Part shown: piece after piece, positions 53,604-62,884 of the stretch
Numbering within the stretch: the first letter of the stretch is position 1
How the letters are laid out: every line of letters begins with the position of its first letter
Assembly: GCA_030834895.1 (NCBI GenBank)
Contig: JAUQXA010000045.1
Span: 44,914 to 108,913, forward strand
DNA: 64,000 nucleotides
Direction of reading: 5' to 3'
From: Anaerolineales bacterium
Lineage (GTDB): Bacteria; Chloroflexota; Anaerolineae; Anaerolineales; Villigracilaceae
The notes under the pieces: generated by a model
Told to the model about the DNA's origin: nothing
The model's database searches: none
The model's input: the letters and a program-made list of their open reading frames with translations, nothing else
Program-made: the position numbers and the translations under genes

Positions 53604-56144
53604 ATGAGTCAACGCTATGCTTTTTTCGACGGATACGGGTTTCGACATTTCCTTGTTCATCTGGCACGCAATAAGCGTTTTGAGCAATTACGGGAGCTAT
53701 TGCTGACTTTTGAATGGCTACAAGCTAAACTGGCGGCAATCGATGTAAACGCTATCATAAATGATTATGATTTATTGTCGGGCGACACAAACTTACGTTT
53801 AGTCCAAAGCTCTCTCCAACTCTCCGCACATGTCTTAACCAAAGATAAAGCTCAACTAGTTGGACAATTATTGGGGCGCATGTTGTCATATCATAGTCCT
53901 ATCATTGACCAATTCTTGGAGCAAGCCAAGAGATGTGAAACCGCCCAGTGGTTGCGTCCTTTGACACCTAGTCTAGGTCTACCAAATGAACCTCTTAAAT
54001 ATACATTAACAGGACACGATGATGCTATTTGGTCTGTGGTTGTGACACCAGATGGACGTCGGATTATCTCTACTTCAAAAGACAATACCCTCAAAGTATG
54101 GGATGTAGGAAGTAGGGAAAATTTGTGTACCCTTAAAGGGCACAAGGATATAGTTTGTGCGGTGGCAGTGACACCAGATGGACAACGGGCAATTTCCGCT
54201 TCTGATGATTGCACCCTTAAAATGTGGGATTTAGTGCAAGGAGTTGAACTTTACACTCTGGATTGTCTTGAAAGTAGGATGAAGACAGTGGCAGTAACAC
54301 CAGATGGTCGATGGGCTATCTCCGGAGCTAGTGACAATACGCTCAAAATATTGAACTTGAAAGGTAAACAAGAAGTACGTGTATTGAAAGGTCATAAAGG
54401 CATAGTTAGTGCCGTTACGGTGACGCCAGACAGTCGCTATGCAATATCTGGCTCATGGGACAGCACCCTCAAGATGTGGGATCTGAAATCAGGAAAAGAG
54501 CTTTTTTCCTTAACCGCAGGGCAAAAAGGTTGGGTTGGGTGGATAGCGCTAACACCAGATGGGCGACACGCCATCTCTGCTATAGCTGACAGAATCGAAG
54601 TATGGGATCTGAAGTCTAAAAAACTATTGCACACATTGGCCGGGCATCGTCTCGTAGTCAATGCAGTGGCTGTGACTCCAGATGGACGGCGGGTAATCTC
54701 TGCATCGGATGACAACACACTTAAGGTGTGGGACTTGGAGCAAGGGAATGAGTTGTGTACTTTGAAAGGTCACACTTTTGCTGTTACAGCAGTAGCCGTG
54801 ATAGGCGATGGGAGCCAAGTTATCTCTGGTTCGGGTGATGGTACACTTAAGCTTTGGGATATTTCAGCAGATATTGTTTGCAATGAGAACACACAAACCT
54901 TACCGAAACATAGCGAAAGTGTATGGGGGGTAGCAGTAACCGCTGATGGGCAACATGCTATCTCCGCATCAGAAGACACGACACTCAAAGTATGGGATGT
55001 AGAGAGCGGGAAAAAGCTACTTACATTGAGTGGTCATAATAACGAGGTTGTTGCTGTGGCAACTACATTAGACAATCGAATTATATCTGCTTCGTCTGAT
55101 GGTGAGATCCGGGTATGGAATTTAAAAACCGGGAAGACACTATCTACCCTGAGAGCAGAAGGAGTAGGATGCCTTAAGTCCATAATAGTGACATCGGATG
55201 GATGTCATATATTATTTAACTCAGGCAGTCCTTTTTCCACGGGTAGCCCTTTTCCCACATTAACTAATCGTTCGCTTTCTGCTGAGTGGGAATCACAGAG
55301 TCAAAAAGAATTTCGTGCCAAGGTTATGAACCAAGTTAATAAGAGCTATGCGATCAAAATATGGGACTTAGAACATAAGAAGGAACTGCATACTTTAGCA
55401 ACTAAGCACTCAGATTGGATTAGTTCTATAGCGTTGACACCAGATGGAAAACGCCTCATTACAGCTTCATGGGATCGTACAATTAAGGTTTGGGATTTTG
55501 AAAACTTTGTGGAACTTTACACCTTGAAAGATGAAAGTTGGGTTCTTGCTGTTGCTGTGACACCGGATGGACAAAAGGTAATCTCTGGTACGAGGAGTGG
55601 CATGCTGGTAATTTGGGATATAAAAACCGGAAGAAAATTGCGTACTTTGGAAGGTCACAGCCGCGAGATACGTGCAATTGTTGTAACACCGGATGGGCAG
55701 CAAGTTATTTCTGCCTCATCTGATGGTTCCCTCAGGCTTTGGAACTTGCAGAACGGGGAGGTTCTTGCAGCGTTCAATGCAGACGGTGCCATTTTTGCTT
55801 GTGCTACTACCCCAGATGGAAAGACCATTGTCGCAGGCGATGAATTGGGGCGTGTGCATATCTTATGTCTCGAAAATATCCCTACAAATCCAGCTATAAT
55901 CACATCTTGGAATGATGCATTAAGAAAGGGAATATTTACCTTTCGTAGCACAGTAGCTTATGGTTGCCCGTATTGCCGTACTTGGCCGAAAATACAAAAG
56001 GGTGCCTTGGGCACAGAAATTCCCTGCCCTAATTGTGGTAGACATATCCAGCTAAATCCCTTCACTATCCAAGGTGACTGGCGTCCTATCTCTAAAGCTT
56101 GGTCTTCTGCAAAAAACAAATGGTTAAAGTTCTTGGGTGGATAA
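53604..56144 (+). CDS. WD40 sensor protein 2 (14 blades) with C-terminal zinc ribbon
   Basis: An 846-residue paralogue of WD40 protein 1: the same start (MSQRYAFFDGYGFRHF), the same linker, fourteen blades (one, near the tenth, expanded by an insert), and the same zinc-ribbon tail (CPYC, CPNC, then NPFTIQGDW). It has diverged strongly in the blades, which suggests a different ligand. Its own ATPase is a relic, so it may share the first ATPase. Confidence 0.85.
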   Translation: MSQRYAFFDGYGFRHFLVHLARNKRFEQLRELLLTFEWLQAKLAAIDVNAIINDYDLLSGDTNLRLVQSSLQLSAHVLTKDKAQLVGQLLGRMLSYHSPIIDQFLEQAKRCETAQWLRPLTPSLGLPNEPLKYTLTGHDDAIWSVVVTPDGRRIISTSKDNTLKVWDVGSRENLCTLKGHKDIVCAVAVTPDGQRAISASDDCTLKMWDLVQGVELYTLDCLESRMKTVAVTPDGRWAISGASDNTLKILNLKGKQEVRVLKGHKGIVSAVTVTPDSRYAISGSWDSTLKMWDLKSGKELFSLTAGQKGWVGWIALTPDGRHAISAIADRIEVWDLKSKKLLHTLAGHRLVVNAVAVTPDGRRVISASDDNTLKVWDLEQGNELCTLKGHTFAVTAVAVIGDGSQVISGSGDGTLKLWDISADIVCNENTQTLPKHSESVWGVAVTADGQHAISASEDTTLKVWDVESGKKLLTLSGHNNEVVAVATTLDNRIISASSDGEIRVWNLKTGKTLSTLRAEGVGCLKSIIVTSDGCHILFNSGSPFSTGSPFPTLTNRSLSAEWESQSQKEFRAKVMNQVNKSYAIKIWDLEHKKELHTLATKHSDWISSIALTPDGKRLITASWDRTIKVWDFENFVELYTLKDESWVLAVAVTPDGQKVISGTRSGMLVIWDIKTGRKLRTLEGHSREIRAIVVTPDGQQVISASSDGSLRLWNLQNGEVLAAFNADGAIFACATTPDGKTIVAGDELGRVHILCLENIPTNPAIITSWNDALRKGIFTFRSTVAYGCPYCRTWPKIQKGALGTEIPCPNCGRHIQLNPFTIQGDWRPISKAWSSAKNKWLKFLGG

Positions 56145-56182
56145 AATAGCATTTCAGATTCGTTTGCCTTAAGCCTGATGCC

Positions 56183-56222
56183 AAAAACAGAGAGGTCTTG
56201 TGAGCCTCTCTGTTTTTTTTTT
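56183..56222 (+). terminator. Strong terminator of the STAND/WD40 unit
   Basis: AAAAACAGAGAGG (56183-56195) and CCTCTCTGTTTTT (56205-56217) form a 13-bp stem, and the T-run continues to 56222. It lies 38 bases after the second WD40 stop. Confidence 0.9.
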
Positions 56223-56420
56223 CTATTTGCGACGTTTACGTGGCAGTTGTGCTGCCATACTTGCATCGCCAAACAGGGAAAGTTGAACAGCCTTTCCAAA
56301 TTCATACAACGCTTGGAGGCGCTTGATTTCTGCGCCTATTTCCTCTAGCGCGTCGGTCGTGGCAGGGATTTCAATGGCTGCATGCTGCGCATCGAAGTAG
56401 GACGGGTGACATACTTCCAT
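56223..56420 (-). pseudogene. Fragment duplicating the C-terminus of the split helicase
   Basis: A 65-codon frame whose end ALEEIGAEIKRLQALYEFGK...QLSLFGD...RKRRK parallels LEDLGREIEVKQALFDFGAA...QFDLFGG...KKNRRR at the end of the helicase gene 56537-58042. No ribosome site precedes its ATG. It is most likely a leftover copy from a duplication or recombination at the edge of the STAND island; a small functional protein is less likely. Confidence 0.55.
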
Positions 56421-56502
56421 TTATAAAATCATCACGGTGTAGGACCACTGGGAGAATTTACCAACCTGCATTTAGGTTCGCCAACTCTCTCAGGGGTCAT
56501 AC

Positions 56503-56528
56503 AAAAAGGGAGGGCGGATTGCCCTCCC
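56503..56528 (-). terminator. Terminator of the helicase-half gene
   Basis: GGGAGGGC (56508-56515) and GCCCTCCC (56521-56528) pair; the minus strand continues into TTTTT (56507-56503). It lies 8 bases after the stop of the helicase gene. Confidence 0.85.
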
Positions 56529-56536
56529 AACATTCA

Positions 56537-58042
56537 CTAGCGGCGGCGATTCTTCTTCGTGGGTGCAACCACGAAGCCACCGAACAAATCGAACTGCACC
56601 AGGGCAGCCCCAAAGTCGAACAGGGCTTGCTTGACCTCGATCTCCCTGCCAAGGTCTTCCAAACCCTCGACGGACAAAATATCGTTCTGTCCCGAAAAGC
56701 GCACGACGATGCCGGGATCGGCAAGCATGGCACGCATGGCAGAAAGGGCTTTTTGCATCTCGCCTGCCGTATCGCTTTTTTGAGCGATCAGCTCACGTGC
56801 TGATGCAGGTGTTGGAACGAGCGGAGCCTGACCATCCTTTTTCAAGGAGGCGTCGAGACTTTTCACTTTCTCCTCAAGTTCCAGATACTTCTGCTTGTGA
56901 TCCCAGGGACGGTTCATCTCAGTCAGCGCGGCTTGAATCTTTGCCTCAGCAACCCGCACCCGCTCCCTGGCGTCTTCGAGCATGTTCTCGAGTGAGTTCA
57001 GGCGGATATCCATGCTGCGCGACACGCCCACTTCGGTCTCGGCAGACACCAGCAGGATTTCACTCCCCACCCTGAAAAACAACTGCGGGATGGGCTGGTT
57101 GGAATCATCGAGGGTCGAGACGGTCACATTGATCGCAAAGCCTCGATACGAACCAATCTCGGTGAAAGTTTCATTGTGTCCCCTCCCCGCCAAACGCATA
57201 GCGGCATGTGCTGCCAGCAGGCGTACTTTCCTGCCTGCGGCTTCGCGGTCAGTCTCGGCTTCTAGAAGATCCGCATCAATGGACGGCTTCAACTGAATCA
57301 GAAACCTTTCCCTTGTGTTCTCGTTGCACTGGCGGATGGCATCGAGGTAGACGGCGATGCTGTTTTCAGCCGCCTCCTTTTTCAGTTCGATGCCGCGAAT
57401 ACTGCCGCGCACACTGGACTGCGAGGACTGCCACGAGGCGCGAATTGCGCTCAGTCGGGCAAGTTCTGCATCCATGACAATCTTCTGCATAATGAGCGGA
57501 TTGCCGGAGGCAAGTGCCTTGATCTCAGAGAAGGTCAGGACTGTGTTGTCCACATCATCCACCTCGCGGTTCGTGACCTGCCCACGCGCAATCTGGGCGA
57601 TGAAACCCGCCTTGTTTTCCAGCAGTTGCCAGACGTAGGCATCGAAACTGCCTTCGGTGACATGCACGAATTGAAAGACCTGCGGGAACAGGTTGCCCTG
57701 CCGCAAGACTCTTCCAACCTGCTGCTCGATGTCACCGGGACGCCAGGGCGGGGTGATGGTGTGCATGGCGATACAACGCTCCTGCACATTCATGCCTGTC
57801 CCCATCTTCTCGGTCGAACCGATCAGGATGCGGATCTCACCCTTGTTTACCGCGGCAAATAACTTCGCCCTCGCTTCGGGCGTTTTGGCGTCGTGAATAA
57901 AGGCCACCTCCTCCGCTGGCACGCCGCGTAATGCAAGGCGCTTGCGGATTTCGATGTAGATGTTGGTGGTGAACGCCAGCTCCTCGGCTGTTTCTTCACC
58001 GATGGGGATGGCGTCATCTTGCGTATCAGCGTTATTGCTCAT
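56537..58042 (-). CDS. C-terminal half of an N12-class methylase-helicase (helicase C domain)
   Basis: A 501-residue protein starting at a proper ATG with GGAGG 10 bases upstream. Residues 45-115 hold SF2 motifs V and VI (IGSTEKMGTGMN; QQVGRVLRQGN). The rest is coiled-coil and beta. It continues the helicase whose first half is encoded at 58159-61653, so the two proteins must meet to form the motor. The family is that of DarB/N12-class proteins in ICEs and phages. Confidence 0.8.
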   Translation of the reverse strand: MSNNADTQDDAIPIGEETAEELAFTTNIYIEIRKRLALRGVPAEEVAFIHDAKTPEARAKLFAAVNKGEIRILIGSTEKMGTGMNVQERCIAMHTITPPWRPGDIEQQVGRVLRQGNLFPQVFQFVHVTEGSFDAYVWQLLENKAGFIAQIARGQVTNREVDDVDNTVLTFSEIKALASGNPLIMQKIVMDAELARLSAIRASWQSSQSSVRGSIRGIELKKEAAENSIAVYLDAIRQCNENTRERFLIQLKPSIDADLLEAETDREAAGRKVRLLAAHAAMRLAGRGHNETFTEIGSYRGFAINVTVSTLDDSNQPIPQLFFRVGSEILLVSAETEVGVSRSMDIRLNSLENMLEDARERVRVAEAKIQAALTEMNRPWDHKQKYLELEEKVKSLDASLKKDGQAPLVPTPASARELIAQKSDTAGEMQKALSAMRAMLADPGIVVRFSGQNDILSVEGLEDLGREIEVKQALFDFGAALVQFDLFGGFVVAPTKKNRRR

Positions 58043-58049
58043 GACTGAG

Positions 58050-58125
58050 ATACCTCCAAAAAGAGAGCGAACCGTTGCAGTCCGCTCTCTTTGGTTTATG
58101 GAATTTATCCGCTTAGTCAGCGGAT
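58050..58125 (-). promoter_or_regulatory. Leader with terminator hairpin abutting the ribosome site
   Basis: CGCTCTCTTT (58083-58092) and AAAGAGAGCG (58060-58069) pair, and TTTTT runs straight into GGAGG (58057-58053). A second stem is ATCCGC/GCGGAT (58107-58125). Such an arrangement could be an attenuator. Confidence 0.55.
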
Positions 58126-58158
58126 AGTTTGTCTTTCACTTGTTACTTCTCCCTACCC

Positions 58159-61100
58159 TCACCTCCCCTTCGGCGTTGCTAAGTCACAGAAAATGATCTG
58201 TGTCCCCTTCACAGTGGACGTTGCCTCATATATGTCCGCTGCAACATCCGCCAATACGTCGATCTTTGGCATGGCAGAGTTGGGCAGGGTGGGCATGACC
58301 AGGCTCAAATCCAGCGCGGCTTTACGTCCATCACCGGTGATACAAAGCATGTTGTCCTCGTCGGGTTGCACCAGCCGTGCGCGAACTTTCTCGGCGCGCT
58401 CAGCCAGGGTGGCGACGTAATCGAGCAGCGCCTGTCCACCGTCGGTCAAGACCTTCACGGGCTTGCCCTCGAACAGGTCGGGACGCTCGATCCCAGAATG
58501 GTCGTCAACACGCTTGGCATCCACCACCTGAAACCAGATTTGCATGAGTTCAGGCACATTTACGAACTTGCGGAAGCGCGTGTTCATGCGGAAGCCTGAT
58601 CCGTCGGGTGTCATCTCCAAGCCCGCCTCTGCCAGCGCGAATTGATTTGCCCAGGCATCGAAATGAGACAGACCGAGTTCCTGCAAAGTCTCCAATTGGA
58701 AGTATCTCTGCATGGTGAAAAACTCAGCCAGGGTATTGGTGACGGGTGTCCCCGTCAATCCGATGACCTTGCCGCCATTTTGCTGTGTCCAACTGAACTT
58801 CACGAACATATCAAAGGCACGCTGGCTATCGGTATTCGTCAGCCCCGCAATGCGGGTCATGCGAGTACTGAAATATAAATTTTTATAAGCGTGGAATTCG
58901 TCCACGATCAACATCTCCACACCCAGCTCCTCCCAGGTGATGGTCTTCTCGTCATCCTTGCGCATATCGGCGAGGGTGTCGAGTTTCACCTGAAAACGCT
59001 TGATACTTTTTTCGATTTCCTTGATCGCGCGCGTGGGCGATTTGTCCGCCTTGAGTTCCGAGAGGTAGTCAAACAGCGTATCAATTTCACGCTGATAGAA
59101 ATCCGATTGCGTCTCGGCGGATACGGGCAGGAGCTTGAAGGACGAGAAAGGAACGATGATGATGTCCCAATCATGGGTGGCAACGCGGGAGAGAAATTCT
59201 CCGCGCTTTGACTTGCTGAGATCGGCGGGAGTGGGAGCGAGGATGTTGGCGCCAGGATAAGCCGCCAGCGCGCTCATGTTCCACTGCGATGTGATGTGAT
59301 TGGGGACCACGATCATAGTTTTGCGGGTCAGCCCCAGCCGTTTGGACTCCATTGCCGCAACCAAGGCGGCTAAGGTCTTGCCCATCCCGACTTCATGATG
59401 CAGCAGGGTCGAGCGGCTTTGCAGAATGCGCCAGACCGCGTTCTTCTGGTGCGGGCGCAGGTTGATCTTGCGATTGAGTCCTGGCGCGCTGAGGTGTGAA
59501 CCGTCATAATCGCGCACCCGAAAGGCGTTGAAGCGGTCATTGTAGATCGAACATAACTGCGCGGCGCGCTCGGAATCATCAAAGAGCCAGCGTTCAAACT
59601 CGGCTTTGATCTCAGACAACTTGGCTTGCGCAGCGACGGTTTCGATCTGATTGACGGAACGCACACCTTCGACTTCATCATAGATGGTGACGGTACGCGC
59701 ATTCAGTCCCGCCTCGATCAGTTCCAGCACGTGGACGCGGGCGGTTCCCCAACGGCTTCTTGCGATGCTGTCGGGGACGCGCCAAAGATAGGCGGATTCA
59801 ATCTCCCAATGTGCCAGGTGCGGGATGTAGACGATCTTGTATTCACCTTCCTGTAACAGATGGAGGGTGAACTTCTCAACCAGGTCGGTTGGAATCCAGC
59901 CCGCCCCCATCGGAGCACGGATCTGGTCGGGTTTGAGATCGAGCGGAATGGCGCTTTCGAGCGCGGCGACGTTCTCCTGAAAAGAAGAATCGAACGCAGC
60001 CGCCGCTTTGGCGTCGCGCAATTTCTCACGCACGTTGCCGGAGAGATACTCGTCCGCTGTGACCCATTCGCCGCCCGAAGGCAGGCGGAAGATGCGTCCC
60101 GCGAGCTGCTGCGCGACAACTTCTTCAGTGGTCTTGCTCAGTCGTGCGATGAAGGACAGATCAACCTTGCCTTTGCTGTCTAAACAGACCAGCAGGGCAT
60201 CGTCCACCGAAGGCTTCTCCACCTGCGCAGTGGAGCGCACCAGCGGCTCATGAAACAAGTCCGCTTTCTTTGCGGTGGCGGAGGTGGGGTTGTATTCTTC
60301 CAATGCTTTCAGGAAGGGCGCTTCGTATGACCCATTCAAAAGACGGATATTGGCTGTCTTGTTGATCGCGCCATACTTCGCTGTGAAGTCGTCATAGGCA
60401 ATATTCAACTCCTGGCGCAATTGCGATGTCACCACCAGCGACGCGCCCTGGGTCTCCGCTTTGAGCAGTTTCTTGGCAGTCAGGTAGATGGACTTCAAGC
60501 CATCGATGCGTTCCTGGTCTGCGGGCTTGGGAGCGGAGAGGGTGATTTCGATTTCATGCTCAACATGAGCATCAATCTGTGTTTCCTCCTTTGTCATCAA
60601 GAGATTCTCTGGCAGAACGGAGCGTAAAGCAGACTTCATCGCCTCGCCGAGAATACGATCATCTGCATGAACGGTGTAGCCGTCGGACTTGTACAGCGTG
60701 CCATCCATGCCTTGCACACCCAAAATCATTTGCGGGTTGCGCATGAAATATCGGTTGACGTTGGTCTGCCGATAGTTTTGGGAAAGGAAATCCGTCTCGA
60801 CCCAATCAGGTATATCCTTGTTTTCCTCGAAGCCCTTGCGCATGAACAACACATCTGTCACAACTTCTGTGCCAGCGTTTTCCTTGAAGGCATTGTTAGG
60901 CAGGCGTACGGCGGCAAGCAGGTCGAGATGACGAGCCAGCCAGGCGCGGACACTGCTATCTTTTTTGTCCAAGGTGTAACGTGAGGTGATAAAAGCGAGA
61001 ACGCCGCCTGGTCGCAGAAGTGAGACGGTGTTGGCAAAGAAGAAGTCGTGGATCGACTTGCGTAGGAAGGAAGGCAGTTTGCGCTTGACGACGCCATAAT

Positions 61101-61653
61101 CCCCGAAGGGAACATTGGAGATCGCCAGGTCAAACCAGTTGCGCGGAAATTCCACGCTCTCATATCCCTCCGCGAATACCCTGCTTTCGGGGTGCAGCAA
61201 TTTGAGGATATTGGCGGTGAGGCTGTCCAGTTCGACTTCAGCCCAGTCCGCTGAGAATGAACTCGGCATCAGGGACTTGAAGTGTCCCACACCCGCGGAT
61301 GGGTCGATTATCCGCACGGGCTGCAAACCGAATCCCATGAAGGTTAGCGCGTCCCACATTGCGCCGATGACGGGCAATGCGGTGTAATGCGCGTTAAGCG
61401 ACGATCCGCGCAGGGAGCGCAGTTCATCTTCAGTGAGGAGCTGGCTCAATTCTTTCGAGCCGTTCGAGAGGCGTAGCAGTGCGGAATCACCCCAGCCCAC
61501 ATAGCGGGCAAGGATGGCTTGTTCGTCTGCGGAAGCCGCGTGTCCCTGTTCGATGATCTCTTTTGCAAGACGGATGACTTGCAGGTTGTTGGCGTATTTC
61601 TTTGCGGGTGTGCCCAGTTCCAATGCCTGGTCGTTGTCAAAATAGAATTCCAT
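58159..61653 (-). CDS. N12-class adenine methylase plus SNF2 helicase, N-terminal half
   Basis: A 1164-residue protein. Methylase motif I IDPSAGVGHF (about 116-125) and motif IV ISNVPFGDY (about 178-186; N-V-P-F variant of NPPF). Helicase motifs: HHEVGMGKTLAAL (about 750-762) and LIVDEFHAYKN (about 912-922). It stops at IIFCDLATPKGR, just where motif IV of the second RecA domain would continue. Large proteins of this type accompany conjugative elements and phages (DarB-like) and act on incoming DNA. ATG 61653 has GGAGG 9 bases upstream. Confidence 0.85.
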   Translation of the reverse strand: MEFYFDNDQALELGTPAKKYANNLQVIRLAKEIIEQGHAASADEQAILARYVGWGDSALLRLSNGSKELSQLLTEDELRSLRGSSLNAHYTALPVIGAMWDALTFMGFGLQPVRIIDPSAGVGHFKSLMPSSFSADWAEVELDSLTANILKLLHPESRVFAEGYESVEFPRNWFDLAISNVPFGDYGVVKRKLPSFLRKSIHDFFFANTVSLLRPGGVLAFITSRYTLDKKDSSVRAWLARHLDLLAAVRLPNNAFKENAGTEVVTDVLFMRKGFEENKDIPDWVETDFLSQNYRQTNVNRYFMRNPQMILGVQGMDGTLYKSDGYTVHADDRILGEAMKSALRSVLPENLLMTKEETQIDAHVEHEIEITLSAPKPADQERIDGLKSIYLTAKKLLKAETQGASLVVTSQLRQELNIAYDDFTAKYGAINKTANIRLLNGSYEAPFLKALEEYNPTSATAKKADLFHEPLVRSTAQVEKPSVDDALLVCLDSKGKVDLSFIARLSKTTEEVVAQQLAGRIFRLPSGGEWVTADEYLSGNVREKLRDAKAAAAFDSSFQENVAALESAIPLDLKPDQIRAPMGAGWIPTDLVEKFTLHLLQEGEYKIVYIPHLAHWEIESAYLWRVPDSIARSRWGTARVHVLELIEAGLNARTVTIYDEVEGVRSVNQIETVAAQAKLSEIKAEFERWLFDDSERAAQLCSIYNDRFNAFRVRDYDGSHLSAPGLNRKINLRPHQKNAVWRILQSRSTLLHHEVGMGKTLAALVAAMESKRLGLTRKTMIVVPNHITSQWNMSALAAYPGANILAPTPADLSKSKRGEFLSRVATHDWDIIIVPFSSFKLLPVSAETQSDFYQREIDTLFDYLSELKADKSPTRAIKEIEKSIKRFQVKLDTLADMRKDDEKTITWEELGVEMLIVDEFHAYKNLYFSTRMTRIAGLTNTDSQRAFDMFVKFSWTQQNGGKVIGLTGTPVTNTLAEFFTMQRYFQLETLQELGLSHFDAWANQFALAEAGLEMTPDGSGFRMNTRFRKFVNVPELMQIWFQVVDAKRVDDHSGIERPDLFEGKPVKVLTDGGQALLDYVATLAERAEKVRARLVQPDEDNMLCITGDGRKAALDLSLVMPTLPNSAMPKIDVLADVAADIYEATSTVKGTQIIFCDLATPKGR

Positions 61654-61659
61654 GGTGGA

Positions 61660-61738
61660 ATACCTCCAGAGTATTTTTGTGCAATCTCCTTTGAGACTGC
61701 TGCGTTTATCTGTTTCGCTTGAAACAAACAAACGCAGC
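61660..61738 (-). promoter_or_regulatory. Leader hairpin of the methylase-helicase gene
   Basis: GCTGCGTTT (61699-61707) pairs with AAACGCAGC (61730-61738) with an inner GTTTC/GAAAC stem. It lies upstream of the GGAGGTAT ribosome site (61667-61660 on the minus strand). Confidence 0.5.
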
Positions 61739-61751
61739 GATCCCAGAATAT

Positions 61752-61783
61752 AAAAAAAGCAGGAAGGTATTTTGCCTTCCTGC
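61752..61783 (-). terminator. Terminator of the kinase-like gene
   Basis: GCAGGAAGG (61759-61767) and CCTTCCTGC (61775-61783) pair; on the minus strand TTTTTTT follows at 61758-61752. The kinase-like gene stops at 61807. Confidence 0.85.
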
Positions 61784-61806
61784 ATAAAAATGGGCAGATA
61801 GCCCAG

Positions 61807-62382
61807 TTACCAAAGTTCAACCAGCTTGCTGTTAACATCTCCAAAGTCACAGACCAGCAGCCTGCCCTGCAGGGAAATCATGTTTCTCGAATGCAGGTCG
61901 AGGCTAACGTCGAACTTGTTGTACACGGCGTTATACACGGTCTGAAAAATGGGTTCTCCGTCATCGATAAGCATCAGCATGTCAGGCGTTTCAGCGATTG
62001 GCATTACAAGAGTAGCCAGCGCTTCGCCGCAATGACAATTGACGGAAGTCGGTGTCCAGAGTTCGGATGGATATCCGTGTCGTGGACAGACTTCGCGGGT
62101 CACGACACGCGGCAGGATCGCCTCCAGTTTGTATGCCCAGACGGGCAGGGCAAGCGAGTGGGTTTCATACACCCACTGCTGAATGATGGGTTCGTTCTCA
62201 TCCACACAGCCGATCTTGATCGCCGCGCCAGCGACTTCGTATACGACTCCAAATGCGCCGTATCCAAGCAATTTGCGTTTCCGCAAAAGACCAGCCAGGG
62301 CGCGTGGGTCGTTCAGGACGACATTCCAATCAAGTGGCGGGGCAGGAATGGAGAATGTGCTTTCTGAAAGAGTGGCGATCAT
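61807..62382 (-). CDS. Minimal protein-kinase-like protein
   Basis: A 191-residue protein with G-loop LGYGAFGVVYEV (39-50), a VAIK-like AAIKIG (Lys56), DLHSRN near 165 (catalytic Asp and Asn of the DLxxxN loop) and CDFGDV near 181 (DFG). It lacks most of the large helical lobe, so it is well below the 250-residue norm, and may be a small active kinase or a pseudokinase. ATG 62382 lies 1 base after the previous stop. Confidence 0.65.
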   Translation of the reverse strand: MIATLSESTFSIPAPPLDWNVVLNDPRALAGLLRKRKLLGYGAFGVVYEVAGAAIKIGCVDENEPIIQQWVYETHSLALPVWAYKLEAILPRVVTREVCPRHGYPSELWTPTSVNCHCGEALATLVMPIAETPDMLMLIDDGEPIFQTVYNAVYNKFDVSLDLHSRNMISLQGRLLVCDFGDVNSKLVELW

Positions 62383-62383
62383 G

Positions 62384-62806
62384 TCATTCTTCCGCAAATA
62401 TGAACGGCAGGAGCGGTACGCCTGCTTTTTCAAACAGCCAGGCAACCTTGCCTTTGAGCCATTCGATATCTTCTGTACGGTTGCTGATTGCGCGATTGCT
62501 GCGATATTTATCAGGCTGTTGATCCTTCAAGGCATACGCGTCCGCCTCGATCGCGAGTCCGACGATCGTTTCATCCTCCCAATTCCAATGCACACTACCC
62601 ACAAACTCGCAGGGTTTGGAGAAGGAGCCGGAAATCATCTGGATTCCGTCCCAGCCTTGCGGGTGGTCTTCGGGTGTGCACCAGACCTGGAAGCCGCCGC
62701 TCCCTGCTTCAAAGATAGCTTGGGGATCGGGGTTGGTGGCAATGTCAAGTTTCCGTGCCAGGTCAAGCGCGGGTTTCATTTTCAGGTGTTCAGAATAATG
62801 GGTCAT
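62384..62806 (-). CDS. Hypothetical protein
   Basis: A 140-residue soluble protein without membrane helices or recognised motif; it contains VHWNWEDETIVGLAIEADAY and a C-terminal amphipathic segment. Its stop lies 1 base before the kinase-like start, so it is in the same operon. AAGGA is 4 bases before ATG 62806. Confidence 0.6.
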   Translation of the reverse strand: MTHYSEHLKMKPALDLARKLDIATNPDPQAIFEAGSGGFQVWCTPEDHPQGWDGIQMISGSFSKPCEFVGSVHWNWEDETIVGLAIEADAYALKDQQPDKYRSNRAISNRTEDIEWLKGKVAWLFEKAGVPLLPFIFAEE

Positions 62807-62884
62807 TTGATCCTTCGATGATTATTTTGGGAGTCCATTTGGTTTTCATGCAAATTAAACAGACTCCCTGTGGTATGTGAAATT

